A stretch of DNA of 64,000 nucleotides from Actinokineospora pegani (GCF_009745975.1 NZ_WHOL01000063.1:84745-148744); one strand, 5' to 3'; numbered from the stretch's first letter, positions 1 through 10,349 are shown. A program made the numbers and translations. Notes: a model not told the origin generated them from the sequence alone.

Positions 1-302
1 ATCGAGTGGTCGAGGCGCTTCATCCAGGTGCGCGCGCGCTCGGTCACCCACCAGCGCCGGTGGTAGAGCGCGCTGACCCCGAACAGGCCCAGCACGGTGG
101 CGGAGTAGACCGAGGTCGCCAGGACCGCCACGCCGGAGACGGTGGCGGCGAGCGCGACCAGGCATGCCCCGGTCACCAGGGACACGATGAACGACCAGAA
201 GTGGATCACACCGCGCATCTTGGGCTTCACGAAGCCCGGAGGCGGTCCTTTGTGGGTCGTTGACGTCACCGGCTCAAGGTTACGGGACCGTAGGTTGACC
301 AT
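1..302 (-). CDS. trhA: Hemolysin III (TrhA/YqfA) family membrane protein, 3' part off the window
   Basis: The N-terminal ~100 residues are visible and the gene runs off the left edge. The translation contains KPKMRGVIHFW, a hydrophobic stretch (SFIVSLVTGACLVALAATVS) and SALYHRRWW followed by RLDHS, which is the conserved start of the hemolysin III / PAQR-like family of multi-pass membrane proteins. The start is uncertain. ATG at 302 is the longest option. GTG at 269 sits 7 nt after a TAACCT -10-like hexamer and could be a leaderless start. The neighbouring prenyl synthase on the other strand gives the Rv1085c/Rv1086 arrangement of mycobacteria. Its cellular role is poorly understood and haemolysis should not be assumed. 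Confidence 0.85.
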   Translation of the reverse strand, partial: MVNLRSRNLEPVTSTTHKGPPPGFVKPKMRGVIHFWSFIVSLVTGACLVALAATVSGVAVLATSVYSATVLGLFGVSALYHRRWWVTERARTWMKRLDHS

Positions 303-336
303 CCATTTCCAGTGACCCCGGACACGCCCGAATGGG

Positions 337-774
337 TTAAGACCAGCCTACGACCTCGCGGTGCTCCACGGCCAGGCACCGGTCCACGACGACGTCCAGC
401 CCCGCCTCGCCCGCCACTCGGGCGGCCTGGTTGTTGATCACGCCCAGTTGCAGCCACAGCGCGCCCGCCCCGACCGCCACCGCCTCCCTGGCCACCTCCT
501 CGACCTCCGACGGGCGCCGGAACACGTCGACGACGTCGAGGTGGCCGGGGACCTCGGTCAGCGACGGGTAGGCCTTGCGGCCCTCCCACTCGGTCAGGGC
601 GGGGTTCACCGGCACCACCTCGATCCCGGCGGCGGCCAGGTACCTGGCCACGCCGTGGCTCGGCCGGTCCGGGCGGGCGCTGAGCCCGACCACCGCGACC
701 CGCCGCGCCTCCCTGACCAGCCGCTCGATGACGCCCAGGTCCTGCCATACCGGATTGATGCCGTCGCCTCGCAT
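337..774 (-). CDS. CoA-binding domain protein (YccU type)
   Basis: The 145-residue protein is a single Rossmann-like CoA_binding domain. The glycine motif VAVVGLSARPDRPSHGVARYL comes first, followed by VNP, then FRRPSEVEEVAREAV and the LWLQLGV(I)NNQAA segment typical of YccU-like proteins. The family resembles the CoA-binding half of succinyl-CoA synthetase but stands alone, and its reaction is unknown. I chose ATG at 774. A longer reading frame from 834 would run into the start of the divergent prenyl synthase. Family assignment is confident; cellular function is not known. Confidence 0.85.
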   Translation of the reverse strand: MRGDGINPVWQDLGVIERLVREARRVAVVGLSARPDRPSHGVARYLAAAGIEVVPVNPALTEWEGRKAYPSLTEVPGHLDVVDVFRRPSEVEEVAREAVAVGAGALWLQLGVINNQAARVAGEAGLDVVVDRCLAVEHREVVGWS

Positions 775-823
775 GTGCCCAGTGTGCCCCCGCGGGCCGC
801 GGGGCGGCGTACTGTCACCGGCC

Positions 824-1603
824 GTGGTGAGCATTCGCAGGCGGGTCGCCGACGTGGTCTACGGCCTCTACGAGAAGCGGTTGTTCCAGCAGGCGGGCGG
901 CAAGATCCCCCGGCACGTCGGCATCATGCTCGACGGCAACCGCCGGTGGGCGCGGGAGGCCGGGTTCACCGACGTCAACGACGGGCACCGGGTCGGGGCG
1001 CAGCGGGTCGCGGACTTCCTCGGCTGGTGCACCGACGCCGGGGTCGAGGTGGCCACGCTCTGGATGCTCTCGACCGACAACCTCAACCGGCCCGACGCCG
1101 AGCTCAGGCCGCTGCTGGAGATCATCGGCGACGTGGTCGACGAGCTGGCCGAGCCGGACCGGCCGTGGCGGCTGCGGATCATCGGCGCGCTGGACATCCT
1201 GCCCGGGCCGACCGCCGACCGGCTGACCGCGGCGGCCACCCGCACCTCGGGCCGCTCCGGCATGGAGGTCAACATCGCTGTGGGGTACGGCGGGCGCCGG
1301 GAGATCGCCGACGCGGTGCGCAAGCTGCTGGTGCGGCACGCCGAGGCGGGCACCACGATCGAGGAGCTGGCCGAGGTCCTCGACGTCGACCACATCGCCG
1401 AGCACCTCTACACCTCCGGGCAGCCCGACCCCGACCTGGTCATCCGCACCTCGGGGGAGCAGCGGCTCTCGGGCTTCCTGCTGTGGCAGTCGGCGCACTC
1501 GGAGTTCCACTTCTGCGAGGCCTACTGGCCCGATTTCCGGCGCACCGACTTCCTGCGCGCGCTGCGCGCCTACGGCATCCGCCACCGCCGTTTCGGTAGC
1601 TGA
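824..1603 (+). CDS. uppS: Z-isoprenyl diphosphate synthase (UppS family, Rv1086-like)
   Basis: This cis-prenyltransferase condenses isopentenyl diphosphate onto an allylic diphosphate. The catalytic motif near residue 37 reads MLDGNRRWA. Further conserved pieces are NLNRP, the C-terminal DLVIRTSGEQRLSGFLLWQS and EFHFCEAYWPDF. The length of about 259 residues fits the family. DGNRRWA instead of the common DGNGRWA, together with the adjacent hemolysin III gene, suggests the short-chain (Z-farnesyl) type known from Rv1086 rather than the main long-chain enzyme. That subtype call is inference. Two adjacent GTG codons (824, 827) can both start the protein. A hairpin follows the stop codon. Confidence 0.88.
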   Translation: MVSIRRRVADVVYGLYEKRLFQQAGGKIPRHVGIMLDGNRRWAREAGFTDVNDGHRVGAQRVADFLGWCTDAGVEVATLWMLSTDNLNRPDAELRPLLEIIGDVVDELAEPDRPWRLRIIGALDILPGPTADRLTAAATRTSGRSGMEVNIAVGYGGRREIADAVRKLLVRHAEAGTTIEELAEVLDVDHIAEHLYTSGQPDPDLVIRTSGEQRLSGFLLWQSAHSEFHFCEAYWPDFRRTDFLRALRAYGIRHRRFGS

Positions 1604-1610
1604 GCAGCCG

Positions 1611-1627
1611 CCCGCGTCGAACGCGGG
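1611..1627 (+). terminator. Hairpin after the prenyl synthase
   Basis: A perfect 7-bp inverted repeat, CCCGCGT and ACGCGGG around a CGA loop, begins 8 nt after the stop codon. There is no T-tract, so it is a candidate terminator of the U-less kind common in actinobacteria. Confidence 0.45.
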
Positions 1628-2082
1628 AGACGTCGCCGCACGCTTCCGCGGTGATAAACGCTCCCCGGCTCGGACGGGTTACCCAGTGTGACGACCGGAT
1701 CGGTCGGCGGAGCCGGATCACCTGCTCATCGCGGCACGAATGGCTGGTCACCCAGCGTGGTGTGTGGACTGACCTGGGCTAACGACCGATCACGTGGCGT
1801 GCGCGTGTCCTGGCGATGACGAAATCGAAAATCACCTGTGTGGCAGCCTGGCATCCGGTCGGTCCGCGCAGGTAGCTTCGGTCTTGTCGGGTCCTGACCA
1901 CAGTGGCCCGGCCCGGGAGGCCCTGGTCGTGAGCGATTCGATCGCGAGGGGGCCGGCACCCGGCCCCCGTGGCAGGGGGGGAATGACTGCGGCCCAGCCG
2001 CAGGCATGACCGCCGTCCACCGGGGTCTTGTGCCCGGCCCACCGAGAGTGCGGGCGCGGTGCCGCGTTCGCGAGGAGTTGCC
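1628..2082 (+). other. Long leader/intergenic region before phoH2
   Basis: About 455 bases without a convincing gene. The last ~130 bases carry two closely spaced perfect hairpins (described separately), so at least part is probably 5' untranslated RNA of phoH2. A small frame at 1794-2009 has no ribosome site and a poorly protein-like composition. I found no match to a riboswitch consensus I know. Confidence 0.5.
1948..2003 (+). promoter_or_regulatory. Tandem hairpins in the phoH2 leader
   Basis: Hairpin A is GGGGGCCGG / CCGGCCCCC (1948-1956 and 1960-1968) with a CAC loop. Hairpin B is CTGCGGC / GCCGCAG (1987-1993 and 1997-2003) with a CCA loop. The arms are perfect and the pair ends 80 nt before the GTG start of phoH2. 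They may be an RNA control element or an mRNA-stabilising structure. No function is demonstrated by sequence alone. Confidence 0.4.
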
Positions 2083-3477
2083 GTGACCGCTTCGCGTTCC
2101 AGCGTTTCCTCAGGCTCGTCCCCGGCGAACAGCGCCCCGACCGAGGGAGCGCCCACCGGCTCCCCGGACCCCGCCCCAGCCAGGCGGACCTACGTCCTCG
2201 ACACCTCGGTGCTCCTGTCGGACCCGTGGGCCGCCACCCGCTTCGCCGAGCACGCCGTGGTGATCCCCCTCGTGGTGATCAGCGAGCTCGAGGCCAAGCG
2301 CCACCACCCGGAGCTGGGCTGGTTCGCCCGTGAGACGCTGCGGCTGCTCGACGACCTGCGCCTGAGCCACGGCAGACTCGACAAGCCGCTGCCCGTCGGG
2401 GACCTGGGCGGCAGCCTGCACGTCGAGCTCAACCACACCGACCCCAGCGTCCTGCCGCAGGGCTTCCGCTCCGACGGCAACGACGCGCGCATCCTGGCCT
2501 GCGCGCTCAACCTCGCCGCCGAGATCCCCGGTGTCCGCCTGGTCACCAAGGACATCCCGCTGCGGGTCAAGGCGGGCGCGGTGGGCCTCGACGCCGAGGA
2601 GTACCGGGCGGGCGAGGTCACCCCGTCCGGCTGGACCGGCATGGCCGAGGTCGAGGCGGACCAGACCGCGATCGACACCCTGTTCGCCGAGGGCCGGATC
2701 GACCCGGTCGACCACGACCTGTCCGACGAGCTGCCCTGCAACACCGGGCTCAAGCTGATCGCCGGGTCCAGCCACGCGCTGGGCCGGGTGGTGGCCGACA
2801 AGTCGATCCAGCTCGTGCGCGGCGACCGGGAGGCCTTCGGCCTGCACGGGCGCTCCGCCGAGCAGCGCATCGCGCTGGAGCTGCTGCTCGACCCGGACAT
2901 CGGCATCGTCTCGCTCGGCGGCCGCGCGGGCACCGGCAAGTCGGCGCTGGCGCTGTGCGCGGGCCTGGAGGCGGTGCTCGAGCGCGGCCTGCACAAGAAG
3001 GTCGTCGTGTTCCGCCCGATGTACGCCGTCGGCGGCCAGGAGCTGGGCTACCTGCCCGGGTCCGAGAGCGAGAAGATGGGGCCCTGGGCGCAGGCGGTGT
3101 TCGACACCCTCGGCGCGCTGGCCGGGCAGACCGTGATCGAGGAGGTGCTGGCCCGCGGCATGCTGGAGGTGCTGCCGCTGACCCACATCCGCGGCCGGTC
3201 GCTGCACGACACCTTCGTGATCGTCGACGAGGCGCAGTCGTTGGAGCGCAACGTGCTGCTGACCGTGCTGTCGCGGCTGGGCAGCGGCTCGCGGGTGGTG
3301 CTGACCCACGACGTGGCCCAGCGCGACAACCTGCGCGTGGGCAGGCACGACGGGGTCGCGGCGGTCATCGAGAAGCTCAAGGGCCACCCGCTGTTCGCGC
3401 ACGTGACGCTGACCCGCTCCGAGCGGTCGCCGATCGCCGCGCTGGTCACCGAGATGCTCGAGGAGCACACGCCGTAA
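2083..3477 (+). CDS. phoH2: PhoH2-type PIN domain-PhoH ATPase (RNA helicase/RNase)
   Basis: The 464-residue protein has an N-terminal PIN nuclease domain starting at [13 protein letters not shown], with acidic residues in DTS, SELEAK and SDGNDARI, and a C-terminal PhoH P-loop ATPase with Walker A GRAGTGKS and Walker B FVIVDEAQ. Mycobacterial PhoH2 (Rv1095) with this architecture is an ATP-dependent RNA-unwinding ribonuclease. GTG at 2083 is preceded by GAGGAG with a 5-nt gap, which is better than the upstream GTG at 2059. The short antitoxin-like gene (phoAT) reported upstream in mycobacteria is not evident here. A strong hairpin terminator follows. Confidence 0.92.
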   Translation: MTASRSSVSSGSSPANSAPTEGAPTGSPDPAPARRTYVLDTSVLLSDPWAATRFAEHAVVIPLVVISELEAKRHHPELGWFARETLRLLDDLRLSHGRLDKPLPVGDLGGSLHVELNHTDPSVLPQGFRSDGNDARILACALNLAAEIPGVRLVTKDIPLRVKAGAVGLDAEEYRAGEVTPSGWTGMAEVEADQTAIDTLFAEGRIDPVDHDLSDELPCNTGLKLIAGSSHALGRVVADKSIQLVRGDREAFGLHGRSAEQRIALELLLDPDIGIVSLGGRAGTGKSALALCAGLEAVLERGLHKKVVVFRPMYAVGGQELGYLPGSESEKMGPWAQAVFDTLGALAGQTVIEEVLARGMLEVLPLTHIRGRSLHDTFVIVDEAQSLERNVLLTVLSRLGSGSRVVLTHDVAQRDNLRVGRHDGVAAVIEKLKGHPLFAHVTLTRSERSPIAALVTEMLEEHTP

Positions 3478-3497
3478 CCCATTCGAGACCGGCGGCG

Positions 3498-3530
3498 CGC
3501 CCCGGTCCGGCTTCGCGCCGGGCCGGGGCG
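3498..3530 (+). terminator. Terminator hairpin after phoH2
   Basis: A 14-bp stem (CGCCCCGGTCCGGC pairing with GCCGGGCCGGGGCG, one T.G pair) closes on a TTCGC loop, 20 nt after the stop codon. It is a likely intrinsic terminator, without a long T-tract. Confidence 0.7.
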
Positions 3531-3578
3531 TTCGCGTTGACACCGGGTGTGACGTGGGACAAGCTGGGCCCGCGTTAT

Positions 3579-3592
3579 CTACTTTCGAGTAG
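3579..3592 (+). promoter_or_regulatory. Palindrome upstream of the SGNH hydrolase
   Basis: CTACT-TTCG-AGTAG is a perfect 5-bp inverted repeat 37 nt before the chosen start, with a TTGACA hexamer at 3537-3542 further upstream. It could be an operator or a short leader hairpin. Evidence is the symmetry and position only. Confidence 0.3.
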
Positions 3593-3628
3593 TTGCCGGA
3601 TCCCGTCATCGACGCCGTGAGAGAGACC

Positions 3629-4492
3629 ATGCCCCGACGCCTGATCGCCATCGCCGCCGCCGCCGTCGCGGCGGCGGGCTCCATCGCCGTGTCCTCGATC
3701 GGCTCGGCGAACGCCGCCGACCCGATCAACTACGTCGCCATCGGCGACTCCTACAGCGCGGGCTCCGGCATCTCGCCGTCCGCGCCCGGCTCGCCCATGC
3801 AGTGCCTGCGCTCCGCGCTGAACTACCCGAACGTGATCGCCGAGCAGACCGGCGCCGCGCTGACCGACGTCACCTGCGGCGGGGCCACCACGGCGCACTT
3901 CACCTCGGCCCAGTACCCCGGCCTCAAGCCCCAGGTCGACGCGCTCAGCGCCGACACCGACGTGGTCACCCTGACCATCGGCGGCAACGACAGCGGCACC
4001 TTCATCCGCGCGTCGCTGACCTGCGCCGCCGCGGGCTGGTTCGCGGGCGGCAAGGGCAGCCCCTGCAAGGACCAGAACGGCACGTCCTTCGAGGACACCG
4101 TCCGCGACACCACCTACCCGGACCTGGTGAAGGCCCTGACCGCCGTGCGCGAGAAGGCCCCGAACGCCAAGGTCGCCGTCCTGGGCTACCCGTGGATCGT
4201 CCCGGCCTCGGGGAGCTGCTTCGACGTCATCCCGCTCGCCGAGGGCGACGTCCCCTACATGCGCTCGCTGCAGACCACCCTGAACGACGCGGTCGGCCGC
4301 GCCGCGCGGGAGACCGGCGCCATCTACGTCGACCTCAACCAGCTCTCGGACGGGCACGACGTGTGCGCGCCCAGGGGCACCCGCTGGATCGAGCCGCCGA
4401 TCAACGCCGAGAACTCGATCTTCGCCCACCCGAACGCGCTGGGCGAGCGCGAGATGGCCAAGGCCGCCATGGCCGCGCTCGGCATCGGCTGA
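3629..4492 (+). CDS. Secreted SGNH/GDSL-type esterase or lipase
   Basis: A signal peptide (MPRRLIAIAAAAVAAAG, then SANA before ADP) precedes a ~260-residue SGNH hydrolase. Block I is AIGDSYSAGSG with the catalytic serine, block III is TIGGNDS, and the C-terminal HPNALGEREM carries the catalytic histidine. The mature protein has six cysteines that could form three disulfides, as in extracellular Streptomyces lipases of this family. ATG at 3629 is chosen because the signal peptide starts there, with GAGAGA just upstream. The gene stands alone between terminators. The substrate is probably an ester or lipid and is not specified. Confidence 0.88.
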   Translation: MPRRLIAIAAAAVAAAGSIAVSSIGSANAADPINYVAIGDSYSAGSGISPSAPGSPMQCLRSALNYPNVIAEQTGAALTDVTCGGATTAHFTSAQYPGLKPQVDALSADTDVVTLTIGGNDSGTFIRASLTCAAAGWFAGGKGSPCKDQNGTSFEDTVRDTTYPDLVKALTAVREKAPNAKVAVLGYPWIVPASGSCFDVIPLAEGDVPYMRSLQTTLNDAVGRAARETGAIYVDLNQLSDGHDVCAPRGTRWIEPPINAENSIFAHPNALGEREMAKAAMAALGIG

Positions 4493-4508
4493 CCTTGAGC
4501 ACGAATAG

Positions 4509-4540
4509 GCCCCCGGCTCAGCGATGAGCCGGGGGCTTTT
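4509..4540 (+). terminator. Rho-independent terminator
   Basis: A perfect 12-bp stem, GCCCCCGGCTCA and TGAGCCGGGGGC with a GCGA loop, is followed directly by TTTT. It ends the SGNH hydrolase transcript and separates it from the convergent ABC exporter. The T-tract exists only on the plus strand. Confidence 0.9.
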
Positions 4541-4556
4541 CCGCGCGCCCGGAGCC

Positions 4557-5393
4557 CTAGTCGATGGCGCGGCGCAGGAAGCCGCGGATGCCGATGGCGC
4601 CGAAGACCACGCAGGAGCCGGTGATCACGAGGAGGTTGACCCACATCGGGATGTGCGGCACGTGCGGCACCAGCTCCGCCCGCATGGCCTCGCTGACGTA
4701 GGTCAGCGGGTTGAGCGCGCACACGACCTGGAACCAGCGCAGGTTCTCCAGGCCGAACCACGGGAACTGGGTGCTGCCGGTGAACATCAGCGGCATCAGG
4801 ATGACCGCGAACAGGATGTTGATTCTGGTCGGCGGGACCGAGGTGCCGATGATCATGCCGATCGCCGCGCCCGCGAGCGAGCCGAGGACGATGATGCCGA
4901 AGACCGGCAGGTAGGCGCCCGCGGGCCAGCTCATGTCGTCCAGGATCAGGAAGCCGATCGGCACCATGATCACCGCGGCGAGGATGCCCCGGATCGCGCC
5001 GAAGAGCATCTTCTCGACCGCCACCCAGCCGATGGGGATCGGCGCGAGCAGCCGGTCCTCGATCTCGCGGGTCCAGGAGAAGTCCAGGATCAGCGGCATC
5101 GTCGTGTTCTGCAGCGCGGTCAGGAACCCGTTCAGGGCGACGACGCCGGGCAGCAGGATGGCGGTGTAGTCGTCGCCGACGTAGCCGATGCCGGTCAGCA
5201 CCTTGCCGAAGATGAACAGGGTGAAGAACGGCTGGATGATCACCTGCGCCAGGAACGAGCCGAGCTCGCGGCCGGTGACGAAGGTGTCGCGCCACAGCAC
5301 GGCCCGGAACGTGCGCAGCGCGGTGCCCAGCCCGACCTGCGGCGCCTCCTGCTCCGGCGCGGTCGGCGGCGTGGACGTGGTCGTGGCGGTCAT
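4557..5393 (-). CDS. ABC-2 type transporter permease (DrrB-like)
   Basis: The 278-residue membrane protein has a short proline/threonine-rich cytoplasmic N-terminus followed by six hydrophobic segments. The segment LNPLTYVSEAMRAEL is typical of ABC-2 permeases of the daunorubicin/polyketide exporter type. Its ATG overlaps the TGA of the upstream ATPase gene in an ATGA arrangement, so the two are translationally coupled and form one exporter. The substrate cannot be told from sequence; drug, lipid or polyketide export is the usual role of the family. Confidence 0.9.
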   Translation of the reverse strand: MTATTTSTPPTAPEQEAPQVGLGTALRTFRAVLWRDTFVTGRELGSFLAQVIIQPFFTLFIFGKVLTGIGYVGDDYTAILLPGVVALNGFLTALQNTTMPLILDFSWTREIEDRLLAPIPIGWVAVEKMLFGAIRGILAAVIMVPIGFLILDDMSWPAGAYLPVFGIIVLGSLAGAAIGMIIGTSVPPTRINILFAVILMPLMFTGSTQFPWFGLENLRWFQVVCALNPLTYVSEAMRAELVPHVPHIPMWVNLLVITGSCVVFGAIGIRGFLRRAID

Positions 5394-6391
5394 CGCAGCT
5401 CCCGACCGGTCAGGTGGATGAAGACGTCTTCCAGGCTCGGCGTGCCGATGGCCAGGTCGGCCACCTCGCACGACTGGTCGCCGAGGGAGCGCAGGACCGC
5501 GGGCAGCAGCGCGGCGGCCTCGTGGTCGCTGTAGAGGCGGTACTGGGCGACGGCGTCCGGCTCGGTCGCGGTCGCCTGCGGGGCGGCGTTGAGCCACTCG
5601 ACCCGCTCCACGCCCGCGAGCGCGCCCAGCGCCGACTCGACCGCGGCCGGGTCGGCCCGGTGCAGCTTCACGGTGACGCTCACGGTCGTGCTGCCGGGCA
5701 GGGCCCTGGTCAGCGCGGCCGGGGTGTCCAGGGAGAGCAGCTTGCCGTGGTCGACGATGCCGATGCGGTCGCAGAGCTTCTCGGCCTCGTCCATGTCGTG
5801 CGTGGTCAGCACGACGGTGACGCCCTCGCTCTTGAGCTCGGCCACCCGGTCGTGCACGAACAGCCGCGCCTGCGGGTCCAGCCCGGTGGAGGGCTCGTCG
5901 AGGAACATGACCCGGGGCTTGTGCATCAGCGCCCGCGCGATCATGACCCGCTGCGCCTGCCCCCCGGACACCATGTCGACCTTCGACTTGGCGCGGTCGG
6001 CCAGGCCCATCCGCTCGAGCAGCTCATCGGCCCGCGCGACGCGCTCGGCCCGCGCCATCCCGTGGTAGGCCGCGTGGAACAGCAGGTTCTGCCTGATGTT
6101 CAGCGACCGGTCCAGGTTGTTGCGCTGCGGCACCACGGCGAGGAGCTGCCGCGCCCGCTTGGCCTCCCGCACGACGTCGACGCCGTGCACCAGCGCCTGA
6201 CCGCCCGTTGGCAGCACCCGGGTCGTGAGGACGCCGACGGTGGTCGTCTTCCCCGCGCCGTTGGGCCCCAGCAAGCCGAACACCTCACCCTGCCGGACGC
6301 TGAAACTCAGCCCGTCAACGGCGGGTTTGGGGTTCTTTTTGTACTGTTTGGCCAGTTCGATGACCTCGACCGCGCTCACGCGAGCCACCAT
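5390..6391 (-). CDS. ABC transporter ATP-binding protein (DrrA-like)
   Basis: The 333-residue ATPase contains Walker A GPNGAGKT, signature SGGQAQRVMIARAL and Walker B VMFLDEPSTGLD, then the H-loop TTHDMDE. The ~100-residue C-terminal extension is typical of DrrA-type exporters. ATG at 6391 is used; a GTG at 6376 (VSAVEV) is possible. It is the first gene of the two-gene exporter operon and overlaps the permease start by 4 nt. Confidence 0.9.
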   Translation of the reverse strand: MVARVSAVEVIELAKQYKKNPKPAVDGLSFSVRQGEVFGLLGPNGAGKTTTVGVLTTRVLPTGGQALVHGVDVVREAKRARQLLAVVPQRNNLDRSLNIRQNLLFHAAYHGMARAERVARADELLERMGLADRAKSKVDMVSGGQAQRVMIARALMHKPRVMFLDEPSTGLDPQARLFVHDRVAELKSEGVTVVLTTHDMDEAEKLCDRIGIVDHGKLLSLDTPAALTRALPGSTTVSVTVKLHRADPAAVESALGALAGVERVEWLNAAPQATATEPDAVAQYRLYSDHEAAALLPAVLRSLGDQSCEVADLAIGTPSLEDVFIHLTGRELR

Positions 6392-6454
6392 AAACCCGCC
6401 CGGGCGGCCCCCACGCCACAATTCGACCGGGTTCAGGGGCCCCTAAGTCCGGCG

Positions 6455-7897
<1,443 letters not shown>

Positions 7898-7915
7898 CTA
7901 GTGGCCCGTCCCCGG

Positions 7916-8518
7916 TCAGCCGCGATGAAGAGCGAGCCGGGCGCCGAACCCGAGCAGCGCGAGCCCGGAGACGGCGTCGGTGACCCGGCGGGCCAGCGGC
8001 CTGAGCAGCTTCTCCCGGACCGCGGCCCCGAGCACGACGACGGCGAGCAGCCACGCGGTCCCGATCAGCGGCAGCGCCCACGCGTGGCCCATCCACGACC
8101 AGACTGACGCGTCCGGCCCGACGAACTGGGGGAGCAGCGAGAGGTAGAAGACCATCATCTTCGGGTTGGTGATGTTGCAGAGGAAGCCCTGCCGCAGCCC
8201 CCGACCGGGCCCGGTCGGGCGGGCGGTCGGGTCGCACCGCCCGCGCCACGCCGACCGCAACGCCTGCGCGGCCAGGAACAGCAGGTAGGCGATGCCCACC
8301 CACTTCAAGGTCGTGAACACCGGCTGGGACCGCACGACCAGCGTCCCGAGCCCGACCGAGACCAGCGTGGCCTGGACGAGCGAGGCGGTGCCGACCCCCA
8401 CCGCGGTGGCGGCACCCGCGCCGGGCCCGCCCGCGACGGTGTTGCGCAGGGTGACGATGAAATCGGCCCCGGGAACGACCACCACCGCGAGGACGACCAC
8501 CAGGAACTCCCAGCTCAC
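7916..8518 (-). CDS. LysE/RhtB family amino-acid exporter
   Basis: The 200-residue protein shows about six membrane segments. The signature PGADFIVTLRNTVAGGPGAGAATAVGVG lies at the N-terminus and GFLCNITNPKMMVFYLSLLPQFV in the middle, both diagnostic of the LysE/RhtB superfamily. The start is GTG at 8518, with GAGGAG four bases upstream overlapping the stop of the DNA ligase gene, so the two are probably one operon. The exported amino acid or derivative is unknown. Confidence 0.88.
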   Translation of the reverse strand: MSWEFLVVVLAVVVVPGADFIVTLRNTVAGGPGAGAATAVGVGTASLVQATLVSVGLGTLVVRSQPVFTTLKWVGIAYLLFLAAQALRSAWRGRCDPTARPTGPGRGLRQGFLCNITNPKMMVFYLSLLPQFVGPDASVWSWMGHAWALPLIGTAWLLAVVVLGAAVREKLLRPLARRVTDAVSGLALLGFGARLALHRG

Positions 8519-8526
8519 AGCACTCC

Positions 8527-10047
8527 TCAGTTCCGCAGGGCCTTGAGGGCATCGATCGTGTCGGCCTCGGCCGGGGTCTTGTCGGGCCGGTAGCGCACGA
8601 CCCGCGCGAAGCGCAGGGCGATGGAGCCGGGGTAGCGGGGGCTGGACTGCACGCCGTCGAGGGCGATCTCCACCACCGGTTGGTCCTCGAGGTGCACCAC
8701 CCAGTCGTCGCGGTGGGACTCGCGTTTCTGGAACTCCTCGGTCTGCCAGGCCAGGAGTTCGTCGGTGAGACCCTTGAAGGTCTTGCCGACCATGATCGGC
8801 GGCCCGCCGTCGGGGTCGCGGGCGCCGAGGTGCAGGTTGCTCAGCAGGCCGGCGCGGCGGCCGTGCCCCCACTCGGCGGCGAGGACGACGAGGTCGAAGG
8901 TGTGCACGGGCTTGACCTTCTGCCAGGCCTTGCCGCGCCTGCCCGCGGCGTAGGCCGAGTCGAGGCCCTTGACCATCACGCCCTCGTGGCCCGCGTCCAG
9001 CGCGGCGGCGGTCAGCTCCTCGGCCTGCTCCTGGGTCGGCTCGACCACGCCGGGGATGAGGTGGTCGCCCACGGCGGCGCGCAGGGCCTCGTTGCGCTCG
9101 CGCAGCGGGGAGTCGAGCAGGTCGCGGCCGTCGAGGTGCAGGCAGTCGAAGAAGTACGGCCGCAGCAGCAGGGCCGCGATCTGCTCCTCCTGCGTGCTGC
9201 CGAAGCGGGACATGGTCTCCTGGAACGGCCGGGGCTTGCCGTCGTCGCGCAATGCCAGCGTCTCGCCATCCAAAACGGTTGTGTGGCAGGGAAGTTGCTC
9301 AACCAGCGCCACCAGCTCCGGGACGCTCGCGGTGATGTCGCGCAGCGTGCGGGTGTAGACCGAGACCCGGCCCGGGGTCTTGTGCACCTGGATGCGCGCA
9401 CCGTCCATCTTGTACTCGACCAGACACGGCGACAGCGACTCCACCGCCTCGGCGAGCGAGGTCCCCGGCGAGGCCAGCATCGGCCGCACGGGCCGGTGCA
9501 GCTCCAACCCGAACCCCGCCAACGCCTCCGCGCCGCCGTCGAGCGCTGCCCGCGCTGTCGCGGGCAGCCGACCGGAGAGCATGAACGCGCGGCGCACAGC
9601 GGTCCCCGGCACGTCGGCGGCCCGGGCGATCGCGTCGAGCATGACGCCCTCCAGCGCGCCCTGCCGCAGCTCGCCCGTGAGCAGCGCGCGCAGGAACGCC
9701 TGCTCCCCGGCGGTCGCGCGGGCGAACAACCCACCCAGCACCTCGGCCCTGGCCGCCGCCGCCCCCTTGCCGGACGCCCGCGCGGTGGCCGTGAGAGCGT
9801 CGTCGACCTCCCCCACGGTCAACGACGCCCCAGACGCGGCCGACGGCGCCAGCGACGCCAACGTGCGCCACCCCGCCCCGATCCGCCCCTGCCTCGGCGC
9901 CCCGGACAGGAAGGCCACCACGACTTCGACCTCATCGGCGGAGTCCGCGCGCCGCAACACCCCGGCGAGGGCGTCGACCTTCGCCAGGCGGGAACGGGTG
10001 GCGCCCACCTCGGCGGAGGTGGACGCGACCTCGGTCAGCGTCAGCAT
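8527..10047 (-). CDS. ligB: ATP-dependent DNA ligase (LigB type)
   Basis: The 506-residue protein has an N-terminal all-helical DNA-binding domain (~1-180), a nucleotidyltransferase domain with the AMP-accepting lysine in EYKMDGAR (K213), and the later motifs VLDGETLAL, FFDCLHLDG, EGVMVKGL and WQKVKP. A C-terminal OB domain follows. This matches the non-essential Rv3062/LigB type rather than LigD, as no polymerase or nuclease module is attached. The start is ATG at 10047. The downstream LysE-type gene follows 9 nt after the stop. Confidence 0.9.
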   Translation of the reverse strand: MLTLTEVASTSAEVGATRSRLAKVDALAGVLRRADSADEVEVVVAFLSGAPRQGRIGAGWRTLASLAPSAASGASLTVGEVDDALTATARASGKGAAAARAEVLGGLFARATAGEQAFLRALLTGELRQGALEGVMLDAIARAADVPGTAVRRAFMLSGRLPATARAALDGGAEALAGFGLELHRPVRPMLASPGTSLAEAVESLSPCLVEYKMDGARIQVHKTPGRVSVYTRTLRDITASVPELVALVEQLPCHTTVLDGETLALRDDGKPRPFQETMSRFGSTQEEQIAALLLRPYFFDCLHLDGRDLLDSPLRERNEALRAAVGDHLIPGVVEPTQEQAEELTAAALDAGHEGVMVKGLDSAYAAGRRGKAWQKVKPVHTFDLVVLAAEWGHGRRAGLLSNLHLGARDPDGGPPIMVGKTFKGLTDELLAWQTEEFQKRESHRDDWVVHLEDQPVVEIALDGVQSSPRYPGSIALRFARVVRYRPDKTPAEADTIDALKALRN

Positions 10048-10088
10048 GACCCCATGGTGCGCCACGGGACTGACAATCACCGGACGAG

Positions 10089-10349
10089 CTAGTCGAGGTC
10101 TACGTCGATCCAATCCATCACCGATGACAGGTAGTGCCCAACCACGGCGGACTGCTTGGGGGAGAGCACGACGCTGCGCCCCTGCCCATCGGTGATCGTC
10201 ACATCCGGCATCCGCAGCGTCATCAGCGCCTCCGGGACGCCGTCGTGCCCCGGCACCCGCCAGGTGCGCTCCAGCGGCGCGTGTTTCATGATCGCGCGGT
10301 GCAGGTGCTCGGTGCTCGAACTGTCTACTGTGGCCTCTTCTGGTCCCAT
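10089..10349 (-). CDS. Small hypothetical protein
   Basis: The 86-residue acidic protein is not recognised. It contains a strand-rich middle (PEALMTLRMPDVTITDGQGRS) and ends in DWIDVDLD. It lies between the ligase gene (same strand, 41 nt downstream) and the divergent XRE regulator. The ribosome site before ATG 10349 is weak, and an internal ATG at 10289 is an alternative start. It could be a third part of the XRE-DUF397 locus; that is speculation from position. Confidence 0.55.
   Translation of the reverse strand: MGPEEATVDSSSTEHLHRAIMKHAPLERTWRVPGHDGVPEALMTLRMPDVTITDGQGRSVVLSPKQSAVVGHYLSSVMDWIDVDLD

Noticed and set aside
1794..2009. 71-codon frame as a phoAT-like antitoxin upstream of phoH2
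   Set aside because: No ribosome site, no overlap with phoH2, composition not protein-like, and its end lies in the hairpin leader.
2110..3729. 539-codon frame antisense to phoH2
   Set aside because: A mirror of the real gene in high-GC DNA; low-complexity sequence and no recognisable domain, whereas the plus strand has PIN and PhoH motifs.
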